The position numbers and the translations under genes are program-made. From Taudactylus pleione (lineage: Eukaryota > Chordata > Amphibia > Anura > Myobatrachidae), in the NCBI GenBank assembly GCA_031769625.1, contig JAUIMM010000687.1:1-64000 (forward strand): a DNA stretch of 64,000 bases. The letters run 5' to 3'. Under the pieces are notes generated by a model that saw nothing but the letters and a program-made list of their open reading frames with translations, did no database searches and was not told the DNA's origin. Positions 1 to 7,800 of this stretch are shown one piece after another (position 1 is the stretch's first letter; the number at the start of each line of letters is the position of its first letter).

Positions 1-1385
1 TTCAAGAGTTTCCTTCAACTGGGATTTATGATGTGACTTTTTGCCATCCTGAGAACTGCCTGAATGCATTTGAGAGGGTTAAAACCTTTGCAAAAGACCC
101 TTTATTACATGGAATTGAGGTGTTGCCTTTATTTATGGGAGCAGAGAGGCCATTAACGGTGCACATGTACAACCCCTTTGTGGAGCCAGACATTATTAGA
201 GCTTTTCTGTCCAGGTATTGCTCTTCAGTTCGTGGAGGAATTCGCCTAGAAAATTATGTCGGCATATTTAACGGCAAGACTAAATTTTGGGTACGCTTGA
301 GACTGGATCCCAGTGGCATTGGTGGAGTTATGCACCCTCCTGGGAACTTTAATATTGGAGGAGCTAGAGGGTACTTGTTTTATCCTGACCAGCCTTTTTT
401 TTGCAGGAGTTGCTTTAAGTATGGCCATACTAAGGAAAATTGCAGTGTGGGAAAATGTTGCAGAAACTGTGGTTTGCCTGGGCATGAAGCTGCAGAATGT
501 CCTCAGGCACGAAAGTGTGACATATGTGGGGATACTGGTCATGTTATGAGGAGCTGCCCTAAAGGGCCTGAGGAAATGGCTAAGGATACGAGAAGGCTGC
601 ATGAACAGCTTAATGTACCATCACATTCTGGGAGTGGAATAGTTAACAGGAGTGAGAGTAATGCTGAAACACCTGCTGTTAATGAGGCTGAGCTGCTGGA
701 ACAGGAGAGGCAGTTTAAGTTTAAAGTGGAGATGGTGGAAAGATATGGGTTTAAGACTGTGTGGGAGGCTGAGAAAGGCAATGTGCCTGCTTCAGTTGTT
801 GGACAAGTTGTCTCCCCTGTTTCACAAGTCAGTTCCTCCCCTCCTGCTTTGAGTGGCACTGCTAACATAGCAGAGTTTCCAGACACCTCAGCAAGTCCTT
901 CTGATAGCAATGCTACAGCATCCTTGCAATGTCATTGGAGTGAATCCGAATCTGATTTTGACACCGTGTCTGGTTGTGGAAGTAGTCCTGCAACTGTTAG
1001 GAGTTCAGACGATCTGGATGGTTTTACCTCTGTAAATAGGAATCGTGGAGTAGCGACTGGTAGCGCTTTAAAGCGCCCACGGCTGGATGTGAAGGTTGCA
1101 GTAACTACAAGTAATCGTTTTGAAGGCCTGCCAGTAGAAGAGGGTGATATGGAGGTAGCCAGCCAGGAGGTGGTGGTGATGGCTGGTCAGCCTGTCTCAG
1201 ATACTGGCATGCAGTCTGCTGGGTGTTTGCCTGGCACAGTTGATGCTACAGTCCCTATGGAAGCTATTGATCAGCCTGCTCAGTGTATTCAGACTGAGGG
1301 TGGTGTGCAGGGGGATTCGCCTGCTCAGCCTTTTTTGAGCACTGGTGATGTTGAATCCTTTATTGATGTATGTAGTGGGAAATGA
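1..1385 (+). CDS. LINE ORF1 protein, copy 1 (N-terminus missing at window edge)
   Basis: RNA-binding gag-like protein of the LINE, expected to coat the element RNA in the ribonucleoprotein particle. The reading frame is open from base 3, which corresponds to codon 46 of the complete copies; TGA is at 1383-1385. The N-terminal half has the look of an RRM-like fold, with a VHMYNPFVEPDIIRAFL stretch. Three CCHC zinc knuckles of the form C-X2-C-X4-H-X4-C follow (near bases 402-443, 459-500 and 516-557). The remainder is Ser/Thr-rich and probably disordered, with a basic KRPRLD cluster near 1071 that could serve as a nuclear localisation signal. This knuckle arrangement is known from Tx1-like ORF1 and ZCCHC3-like proteins. 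The frame is intact as far as it can be seen. Confidence 0.9.
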   Translation, partial: QEFPSTGIYDVTFCHPENCLNAFERVKTFAKDPLLHGIEVLPLFMGAERPLTVHMYNPFVEPDIIRAFLSRYCSSVRGGIRLENYVGIFNGKTKFWVRLRLDPSGIGGVMHPPGNFNIGGARGYLFYPDQPFFCRSCFKYGHTKENCSVGKCCRNCGLPGHEAAECPQARKCDICGDTGHVMRSCPKGPEEMAKDTRRLHEQLNVPSHSGSGIVNRSESNAETPAVNEAELLEQERQFKFKVEMVERYGFKTVWEAEKGNVPASVVGQVVSPVSQVSSSPPALSGTANIAEFPDTSASPSDSNATASLQCHWSESESDFDTVSGCGSSPATVRSSDDLDGFTSVNRNRGVATGSALKRPRLDVKVAVTTSNRFEGLPVEEGDMEVASQEVVVMAGQPVSDTGMQSAGCLPGTVDATVPMEAIDQPAQCIQTEGGVQGDSPAQPFLSTGDVESFIDVCSGK

Positions 1386-1442
1386 ATGTTGGCAATGTAG
1401 TCATGATGTAATGTGCTGCTTTCTTATAATTTGCCTGGCGCG

Positions 1443-4400
1443 ATGTCTATATCTATAATTTCCCAAAATGTAAGGGTATTTAAGTCCAATGCCAGGAGAG
1501 CTGCAATTTTGGAAGATATTAGGGCTAAAGGGGGGGATTTAATTTGTTTACAGGAGTGTGGCATATGTGAAGCTCCTAAACAAGATGAATGGCCACATGG
1601 TGCTGCAATATGGTCTGGTTCTGCATTAAATAGAAATGATGGCGTGGGGGTATTAGCCCAGAGTAGGGAGATTTCCTTTGAATCCTATGTCATTATTGAG
1701 CAGGGTCGTTGCATTTTGGTTGATATTTGTTTTAGAGGGATTAAATTAAGGGTCATTAATGTTTATGCACCAGTTAATTTGATTGAGCGCAAAGAGTTGT
1801 TTGAAAAGATTGTATATTTTTTACCAGGTAAAACACCTGTTATTTTGATTGGTGACATGAATTGTATAATTGAGGTGCAGGGAAGGCAGAGCGTTTGTAC
1901 GAGTAAGGTGGATGTGACTGGTAATATGTTAAAAAGAATGATTGTGGATTTTGATTTAGTGGATGCTGCAAGTGTGTGTACTGGTGGTAAGCCATTATTT
2001 ACTTATAAGGCTGATAGAGGAATGATTGAGTCTCGTTTGGATTACGTTTTTGTTACTAAAGTTTTGAAGTGTGTTAGTTTTGTGCAAGTGAGTGTGTCTT
2101 ACTCTGATCATGAGTGTCTGATATGTAAGGTAGAATGTAAGAATGGTGTGAGGCATGGGAAAGGTGTGTGGAAGCTGAATGTACGGTTGCTTGAAGATGA
2201 CCAAGTTAGAAAACATTTCTTTAAAAATTATGCTAAATGGCAGATGTGTAAAAGTGAGTTTGTGAATGTGCTTGATTGGTGGGAATGGGTGAAGATGAAA
2301 GTGGGTGTGTTTTTCAGAAGAAGTGGCCATATTGTGGCTCGGCGCAAGCGTAATAGGTATGAATGGTTGAATAAGAGATTGTGGTTTTTGTATAGGATGA
2401 GAGAAATGGGGCAAGAGGTTGCAGATGATATTAAGGCAGTGAGGTTTGAGGTGAATAAGATGTTGGAGGAGAGGGGTAGACAGATTATATATAGTGCGAA
2501 AGTTGAACATATGGAGAAGGATGAAAGATGTAGCAGGTTTTTTTTCAAAAAGATATGTGGAGGGTCTAAGGCTATGGATGTGGTATTGGATGATCGTGGT
2601 ATGGAAGTGGGTGCGGAAGATGTTATGTTTGAGGTTGAGAAATTTTATAAGAAATTGTATGAATGGAAGGTGGGTGATGGAGATATGCAGAGTGAGGTGT
2701 TGAGTGCTGTTAGTGAAAAAGTCAATATGGGTGATTGTGATTTATTATTGAATGATATGTCTGAGGATGAGGTGAAAGATGTATTGAAGAGCATGGGGAG
2801 GAATAAATCTCCTGGTAAGGATGGTTTGCCTGTTGAATTTTATATGAGTATGTGGGATGTTGTGAAAGTTGATTTGGTTGAAGTCATGCGTTATATTTTT
2901 GTGAATGGCCAGATGAATGATTCTATGAAAGAAGGTGTGGTTGTTTTAATTCATAAAAAAGGTGATAGGCGGTGTTTGGCAAATTGGAGGCCTATTACAC
3001 TATTGAACTCCGATTATAAGTTGTTTGCAAAGCTGATAGCATGTCGTATGAGAGTGGTTATTAGTCAGGTGATTGGTGAGGAGCAGGTATGTGCGGTCCC
3101 AGGACGTCGTATGCATGATAATTTAATGTTGTTGCGTGATATGATAGGTGATTGTCTAGTAAGAAAGCAGAAGATGTATGTGATGGCGCTTGATTTCGAA
3201 AAAGCATATGATAGAGTGTCTCATGTATTTATGTTTAATGTTCTGGTGCGGATGGGTTTTCCTGGGGAGTTTGTGAATAAGATTAGATGTTTGTATGCAG
3301 GTGCTTGTAGTAGATTGTTGGTGAATGGGTATTTGAGTGAGCATGTTAGTATTGAGTCTGGGGTACGTCAGGGTTGTCCTTTGTCTCCTATTATGTTCAT
3401 TTGTGTGCTTGAGCCTTTGTTATGTATGTTGCGTAGGGATAAGGTTGTTAGAGGTTTTTTGGTGCCTGGAAGTAATGGGAGATGTGTGAAAACACTAGCT
3501 TATATGGATGATGTGGTTGTTGTGGGTGGAAGTAAGGTTACTTTGGACAGAGCAAAATTATTAATACAGTTGTTTTGTGGGGCATCTGCCTTTAAGGTTA
3601 ATTGGGACAAGTCCAAAGTGAAAGGGTTTGGGGACAGTAGTGTGAGGGATAGTCAGATGGAGTGTGTGTCAGGTGGGATAAAGGTGTTAGGGGTTATTTT
3701 TGATGAGTGTCTGAATGGTAAGGAAAGTTGGGATGAAGTAGGGAGGAAAGTGGCTAAAAAGCTTAACTTTTGGAATTTAAGAAAATTGACTATGTTTGGG
3801 AAGGTTCTAATTATTAAAGCAGTGGTGTTACCTATGTTATTGCATATTGCAAATGTGTTTCCGCCAGGTTCCCGGGGTGTGAGGAAGATTAATAGAATGC
3901 TGTTTCTTTTCTTTTGGGGATGTAAGATGGAGCGTCTGAAACGTGAACATGTGATGAAAGAGTGGCAGAATGGAGGTATGAGGTTTCCAAATTTAGAAGT
4001 GTATTTTGGGTTGAATTATATTGCTCAAGTTTTGAGATTGATGGAGATTGATAGTAAGGCTGCTTATATGATGAAATATATGGCTGGTTGGATGATGTGT
4101 GGCTTGAAGTGGCGTGTCAGGGAAAATGCAGTGCCAATGGCGTTTAGAGTGTGTAATTGGTATAGTGTGATTGAAGTGTTTGTGAGGAAATTTGATTTAT
4201 TAAGGGTGAGTGTGAAGGACTTCAGAGAAAGGAAGAATGTTATTAAAATGTTGAAGGGGCGTGAGGAGGTTTGTCTTATTGATGGTTTGACTTCCACAGA
4301 TAGTGTGAGAACATGGAAGATGATTAATGTGAGTGGTTTGAATAATAGACAGAGGGAGGTGGTATGGATGAAGCTTCATGGTGTGTTGTCTGTGAGACAA

Positions 4401-4835
4401 GTGCTGTTGAAAAGACATTTGGTTTTGTCAGAAGAGTGTCCACGGGAAGGGTGTAGAGGTTTTGAGAGTGTGATCCATTTGTTTTGGAATTGTTCATATG
4501 CACAGCGTGTGTGGAAGGATTTGGGTGGTTTGATAAAAGAGTTGTCTGGGATTCAGGTGATGTCATGGAAGGTGGCTATGTTTGGGCTGGGTGCGTGTGG
4601 TAGTGTGAATGAAAGGTTGCTGTGGCTAATTATGGTATGTGTTTCGGAAGTTTTGTGGGATGTTAGGAATATTTATGTGTTTAGACGAGATGATATTGAT
4701 GCAAGGGAATGTATTCATATGATACTGGGGAAACTTTACACATGTTATATGTGGGATAAGCATGCTGGTGGGGGGGAGGATGCAGAGGGGTTGTGGAAAC
4801 ATAGGAAATGGAAAGAAATTGTTTGTTTAAGTTAG
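1443..4835 (+). CDS. LINE ORF2 polyprotein, copy 1: endonuclease and reverse transcriptase
   Basis: Intact 1130-residue ORF2 that nicks the target and primes reverse transcription there. The start is the first in-frame ATG (MSISIISQNV); an open stretch upstream to 1413 begins at GTG and is not used as the start. APE-type endonuclease residues 1-230: N9, Q37-E38, NVYAP 106-110, GDMN 137-140, SRLDYVF 197-203, SDH 221-223. Reverse transcriptase about 430-750: SPGKDG from 456, D584 in LDFEKAYD, GVRQGCPLSP 640-649, YMDD 687-690. A C-terminal C-X4-C-X7-H-X4-C motif (999-1017) matches the zf-RVT type. No RNase H is seen, as in the L1/Tx1 group. Arg replaces the Gly of the other copies near base 4203. 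All catalytic motifs are present, so the protein may be functional. Confidence 0.95.
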   Translation: MSISIISQNVRVFKSNARRAAILEDIRAKGGDLICLQECGICEAPKQDEWPHGAAIWSGSALNRNDGVGVLAQSREISFESYVIIEQGRCILVDICFRGIKLRVINVYAPVNLIERKELFEKIVYFLPGKTPVILIGDMNCIIEVQGRQSVCTSKVDVTGNMLKRMIVDFDLVDAASVCTGGKPLFTYKADRGMIESRLDYVFVTKVLKCVSFVQVSVSYSDHECLICKVECKNGVRHGKGVWKLNVRLLEDDQVRKHFFKNYAKWQMCKSEFVNVLDWWEWVKMKVGVFFRRSGHIVARRKRNRYEWLNKRLWFLYRMREMGQEVADDIKAVRFEVNKMLEERGRQIIYSAKVEHMEKDERCSRFFFKKICGGSKAMDVVLDDRGMEVGAEDVMFEVEKFYKKLYEWKVGDGDMQSEVLSAVSEKVNMGDCDLLLNDMSEDEVKDVLKSMGRNKSPGKDGLPVEFYMSMWDVVKVDLVEVMRYIFVNGQMNDSMKEGVVVLIHKKGDRRCLANWRPITLLNSDYKLFAKLIACRMRVVISQVIGEEQVCAVPGRRMHDNLMLLRDMIGDCLVRKQKMYVMALDFEKAYDRVSHVFMFNVLVRMGFPGEFVNKIRCLYAGACSRLLVNGYLSEHVSIESGVRQGCPLSPIMFICVLEPLLCMLRRDKVVRGFLVPGSNGRCVKTLAYMDDVVVVGGSKVTLDRAKLLIQLFCGASAFKVNWDKSKVKGFGDSSVRDSQMECVSGGIKVLGVIFDECLNGKESWDEVGRKVAKKLNFWNLRKLTMFGKVLIIKAVVLPMLLHIANVFPPGSRGVRKINRMLFLFFWGCKMERLKREHVMKEWQNGGMRFPNLEVYFGLNYIAQVLRLMEIDSKAAYMMKYMAGWMMCGLKWRVRENAVPMAFRVCNWYSVIEVFVRKFDLLRVSVKDFRERKNVIKMLKGREEVCLIDGLTSTDSVRTWKMINVSGLNNRQREVVWMKLHGVLSVRQVLLKRHLVLSEECPREGCRGFESVIHLFWNCSYAQRVWKDLGGLIKELSGIQVMSWKVAMFGLGACGSVNERLLWLIMVCVSEVLWDVRNIYVFRRDDIDARECIHMILGKLYTCYMWDKHAGGGEDAEGLWKHRKWKEIVCLS

Positions 4836-5153
4836 CTGGGGTGGGAGGAGTGCTAGTGTTTTAGGGATGATTTTTTTGTAGTATGTTTATAATTTGTTTA
4901 AGGGGTGGTGTTATTTCAGTGATAGTACTTATTGGTGTTTTTGTTATTAATAAGTTTTGTGGAAAGGATCTATGTCTTTGTTTGTTGTTTTTTTTTTCTG
5001 GTAAGTTAATATGATGTACAGTAATTGGAATTTTTCTTTTGGTGGATGAAACCTAATGATGAGTTGTTAGATACTTCAAACAGTGGCTGTATCCCTTTTG
5101 GGAATGGAGAAGTTATCTTACACCTGAACGGTTTCAAAAAAAAAAAAAAAAAA
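4836..5153 (+). other. LINE copy 1 3' UTR with terminal foldable module and poly(A)
   Basis: The 300-nt 3' UTR is T- and G-rich and contains no canonical AATAAA. Its last 88 nt (5048-5135) are bounded by GAAACC and GGTTTC, a perfect 6-bp inverted pair. Inside, TAGATACTTC (5068-5077) pairs with GAAGTTATCTTA (5109-5120) with one bulge, and TCCC/GGGA closes a TTTT loop at 5092-5103. The three nested stems make a compact RNA hairpin directly before the A tail. By analogy with other LINEs this could be what the reverse transcriptase recognises; that is inference. Confidence 0.75.
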
Positions 5154-5277
5154 TGTGATGTAACAAAGTTGGAGTTTGTTCCCAAGCCTAGTGTTGGATG
5201 GGAGCCTGCAGACCCTTGTATTCTAAGGAGCCTTTTGGTGCCATGGATGTCAAAGATGGGCTTCATGGTTCTGACTT

Positions 5278-5310
5278 GATGGGGAGAAATGAGGCTCATG
5301 TGCCCAGTGC
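5278..5310. repeat. Right arm of inverted repeat flanking the LINE target
   Basis: GATGGGGAGAAATGAGGC begins this 33-bp arm, which occurs about 120 bp after each target. It is the inverted counterpart of the arm at 7536-7568 before the next target, with 29 of 33 positions matching. More diverged similarity appears to continue outward from the matched core. In U2 the arm lies at 7910-7942. Confidence 0.7.
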
Positions 5311-5503
5311 ATTTTTGCTGTTTCTTGAATGATTGGAGCACTCCCCTAGGTCACTTCAGGCCTAACGGCATGATGCTGTACTGCTGCAGCCAATAGGTTT
5401 TGCTTGGTACTGTGGAAAAATCTACCATGATCCAATACAGGGAAGCCTTAGTTCTAGACAGCGCTGTAGTGCATAACCACAACCTCAAGAACATCACGGG
5501 TCC

Positions 5504-5557
5504 TATATATATTTATATATATATTATTTTTTTTTTTATTATTATTGTTTTTTACAG
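5504..5557 (+). repeat. Short (TA)n and T-rich tract of U1 ending in a 3' splice-site-like TTTTTTACAG
   Basis: A TA-rich run of about 20 bp is followed by a T run, ATTATTATTG and TTTTTTACAG. Units U1-U9 have this short form; U10-U16 have long expansions. The pyrimidine tract plus ACAG resembles a vertebrate 3' splice acceptor. No transcript evidence is available. Confidence 0.7.
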
Positions 5558-5895
5558 AAGCCATAGAAGTATGCTCCAATCACCCAGGAGAGTGTAAAAG
5601 CATGCTGTGCAAATAAGCACCATTTCTCTTTAACCCACAAAAGCCAAAGACCCATCATCACAGAGCACCAGGGTACACCTTAGATTCAGGGTCTTCAGGC
5701 TCTCTTATGTCTCAAAGCTTGGGGGCTGCGCTTCTGATTTGGTACTTATCAGACACAAGCAGCTACCTCACATAGAGAGACATTGATAATTGCTGATGAA
5801 CACAATGGGTAGTTTAAATCATATACTATTACAATTAGGGAGAGCTATTTTTAAATAAAAAATAAATACATGTATATATTTATTAGAATTTCCAG

Positions 5896-6130
5896 TACTT
5901 ATCATATGCTAATTACCAGTAATTCAATGCTTAAATGTTAACTAAGCAGATAGATAGCGCACACATTACTTCATTTATAAGCATAAAGTTTAGCTGCAAA
6001 GTATTTTGCATATATACAAATTATGTTGCAGCTGGTACATTTTAAGTGTAAATGAAGTAATATTTGCACTGTTTGCCCACTTAGTTGACTTTAAAAGATT
6101 AAATATATGATGCTTAGCATATGGTAAGTA
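5896..6130. mobile_element. MITE-like 235-bp imperfect palindrome in U1
   Basis: The outer ends TACTTATCATATGCTAA (5896-5912) and TTAGCATATGGTAAGTA (6114-6130) are inverted repeats with 16 of 17 matches. Inside, ATTACTTCATTTA (5965-5977) pairs perfectly with TAAATGAAGTAAT (6049-6061), and AGCTGCAA (5992-5999) pairs with TTGCAGCT (6026-6033). All pairs share one centre near 6013, so the whole segment is a foldback. It has no coding capacity. Both ends can be read as TA followed by CTTATC, so a Tc1/mariner-type MITE with TA target duplication is possible but unproven. Confidence 0.75.
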
Positions 6131-6719
6131 TTATAAATGTAAACACATATACATTGATTTATAATGGTATTTGATATAAAGTGGTTTATAAAAAGATTAT
6201 TTATGCTTTGTTCTCAAGTATGGTCAGCTCATTGGGTCAGAGCTTGGGCTGGTAGTTAGAAACTGCAGCAGTAAATTAGGAGCATGGTATCTAGGAGACA
6301 GCACTGCAACTCCAAACCAAACAGCAGATGCACCCCTGTATTTGTGTCCTTTTCTCCGATATATGTTTTTTCATTTGGCCTGGTTCAATTTCCCCCCCAT
6401 GCTTTCCTTCTCCTTTTTAATCTACACTTTAATTTCTTTGATTTAATGTTACCAAAAGAGAGCAGAGGATTTCAATGTCATTTAGAGCCTTGGAGTTATT
6501 ACTTTTTTTTTCAATTCATCTCTATGTTATCAATTTAACATATGCAGACTTTTTTCCCTCCCTCTCTTTCTCTCTGGGTGCATGATTTGTGAATGCACTG
6601 CCTCCTGCAAGCCTCTGCCACATCCACAAACCAACTGGCAGCCTTTCTTTCTTCATGTCTTCTCTCGGCAGTTAATCAGACAGTCTAGAACCTTAATTGG
6701 AATGTTAACAGTGTTTACA

Positions 6720-6766
6720 GAATGTTCAGGAGTCTACGGAATATTCATACTGTCCACAGAATGTTC
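6720..6766. promoter_or_regulatory. Cluster of three GAAnnTTC dyads (heat-shock-element-like)
   Basis: GAATGTTC (6720-6727), GAATATTC (6739-6746) and GAATGTTC (6759-6766) occur with 19- and 20-bp spacing. The first and third lie in a 17-bp direct repeat, ACAGAATGTTCAGGAGT. GAAnnTTC is the core of heat-shock factor sites, although the usual site has contiguous 5-bp modules. The cluster recurs in every unit, about 436 bp after the ATGGTATCTAGGAGACAG landmark. Function is unproven. Confidence 0.4.
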
Positions 6767-6904
6767 AGGAGTGGCTGCCATGCAGTCACCATGGCATTAG
6801 AATGTAAACAGTCAGCTAGCAGATTCTGCCACTATAACAACATTCTTCTATGATGTCACAATCTACTGCTGCTTATAACCATTGCACTTCCTTGAAGAAG
6901 CCCA

Positions 6905-6928
6905 CTTGAGGGAGACAAAGACCTCAAG
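6905..6928. repeat. Perfect 7-bp hairpin CTTGAGG/CCTCAAG
   Basis: CTTGAGG (6905-6911) and CCTCAAG (6922-6928) are separated by a 10-nt loop. It follows CCTTGAAGAAGCCCA and is present in all units. It may be the relic of a transposon or SINE hairpin; the family is not recognised. Confidence 0.6.
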
Positions 6929-7335
6929 ATTCATCATATCACTGCTTGTTCTTGCAAATGGAGAAAATGAATGCCTCCAGCTGGTCCAAAGTCAAACAAT
7001 GAGGAAAATTCAAGCATTACACACCTAAAATATATTTTCAAAATATGACAGAAATTATCTGAATAGTAAATGTGAACTACTCTAGCATATTTTGCCTCAA
7101 TATAGAAATGTAACAAATATCCAAGTTGTTGGAAGTAATGGAGAGCAATTCATGCCTCCAACAGTTGTATCCATGTGGTTGCCCCTGCAATGGTGCGAAA
7201 AAGTCAAAACCGGAGACCTGATAAACAATTTCCAAATGGCATTGCAGAAGTGTCATAGGGGTTGGATAATCATAACACAATAGAATATATTCATTATTTA
7301 ATTAGCCAATCCTCCGCAAATACATCCACTTTACA

Positions 7336-7355
7336 GGGACTTTGACTTTAGTCCC
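7336..7355. repeat. 6-bp hairpin GGGACT/AGTCCC
   Basis: GGGACT (7336-7341) and AGTCCC (7350-7355) form a perfect stem with an 8-nt loop. It is repeated in every unit. No function is known. Confidence 0.5.
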
Positions 7356-7488
7356 AGAATTAGGCCTGAATAGAGGCAGATAAATGGAGACAAGACATGG
7401 AGGCACAATGCGACACCAAAAGATCAGTCCTCTTCTTATCAGTTGTTTAATGAATCATATGAAGTGTTTATAAATGCAAAAGTGCAAA

Positions 7489-7497
7489 CAGGTGAGT
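7489..7497 (+). other. Consensus 5' splice-site-like motif in satellite
   Basis: CAGGTGAGT is a full vertebrate 5' splice consensus. It lies about 300 bp before the LINE target, and the TTTTTTACAG acceptor-like site lies about 400 bp after it (8180-8189 in U2). If the array is transcribed on the + strand, a 698-nt intron (7492-8189) could be removed. This is sequence resemblance only. Confidence 0.35.
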
Positions 7498-7535
7498 GCA
7501 GCAGCAGGTTGTATTGACATGTGATTGTAGAACAA

Positions 7536-7568
7536 GCACTGGGGGCATAGGCCTCATTTCTCCCCATC
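7536..7568. repeat. Left arm of inverted repeat flanking the LINE target
   Basis: Its reverse complement matches 29 of 33 positions of the arm at 7910-7942. The LINE target at 7785-7800 lies between the two arms, somewhat right of the centre. Confidence 0.7.
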
Positions 7569-7784
7569 CCCTCAGAGCAAAATGGCCCCCATTGAGGGGA
7601 AAAAAATGAATCTTCAGGTCCCCCTTCACCGATACTAGTGGGACCCATGAGCACCCTTGATCCCTGGAGCCATTTTTTTTCAATAAATGGTCTCCTTAAT
7701 TGTAATGGCATATGATTTATACTACCCCTAATGGTATTTGTGATTTCTGTTCCTTTCTTCCACATGTTACATGGCTACTTTTGT

Positions 7785-7800
7785 ATGTGATGTAACAAAG
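7785..7800 (+). other. Empty LINE target site (U1/U2 junction)
   Basis: ATGTGATGTAACAAAG contains two ATGT words 5 bp apart. LINEs enter after the first ATGT (7785-7788). The same empty site recurs at the ends of U2, U4-U11 and U13-U16, 14 empty sites in all. The occupied sites are at 5154, 13056/18440 and 42224/53125. Confidence 0.85.

Larger units (their letters stand above)
1..5153 (+). mobile_element. Tx1-like LINE copy 1 (5' end outside window)
   Basis: Non-LTR retrotransposon inserted in the satellite array. Visible parts are ORF1 without its first 45 codons, a 57-nt spacer, an intact ORF2, a 300-nt 3' UTR and a pure A tail of 18 (5136-5153). The satellite resumes at TGTGATGTAAC, so 3-4 bp (TGT or ATGT) is probably a target-site duplication; the left flank is not visible. 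Compared with copies 2-4 it has a few private bases: a synonymous T in the early ORF2 alanine codon near 1502, GCA for GCG near 1768, C for T near 2046, and Arg for Gly near 4203. It therefore belongs to a slightly different sublineage. No LTRs and no RNase H domain are seen. Confidence 0.95.
5157..7788 (+). repeat. Satellite unit U1 (2632 bp), reference description
   Basis: Unit phase is set at the LINE target, GATGTAACAAAG. Contents in order: inverted arm (5278-5310), CCAAT motif (about 5391), TA/T-rich tract (5504-5557), AATAAA-containing stretch (about 5857-5868), 235-bp palindrome (5896-6130), pyrimidine-rich CCCTCCCTCTCTTTCTCTC (about 6555), three GAAnnTTC dyads (6720-6766), hairpins at 6905-6928 and 7336-7355, a 5' splice-like CAGGTGAGT (7489-7497), the second inverted arm (7536-7568) and the next target. 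Open frames of 60-108 codons exist on both strands but have no recognisable domain. Private variant: TTTTGGTGCC near 5234 instead of TTTTGGCGCC. It has CACAATG near 7394, like the right-hand units. Confidence 0.95.

Noticed and set aside
1995..2548. Long antisense open frames inside ORF2 (up to 265 codons in copy 4)
   Set aside because: They result from the C-poor composition of the ORF2 sense strand, which removes stops from the other strand. The protein composition (His, Thr, Ser, Leu, Ile) is that of a shadow frame.
5857..5868. AATAAA motifs in the satellite as polyadenylation signals
   Set aside because: They lie in A/T-rich sequence with no upstream gene; chance occurrence is likely.
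6219..6400. tRNA-like A box (GGTCAGCTCATTGGGTCAGAG) and B box (GGTTCAATTTC)
   Set aside because: The boxes are about 160 bp apart, much more than in a tRNA or tRNA-derived SINE, and no cloverleaf can be drawn.
6284..6800. Small open frames of 60-109 codons repeated in every satellite unit on both strands
   Set aside because: They recur only because the units are nearly identical; they have no domains, overlap each other, and change with single-base indels (the extra CCCT in U9 joins two of them). Not called as genes.
7419..7460. AAGATCA and TTCTTATCAGTT in the satellite, both also words of U2 snRNA
   Set aside because: Suggestive beside the U2-like LINE head, but the flanking bases do not align and the rest of U2 (Sm site, 3' stem-loops) is absent. 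Most likely chance.
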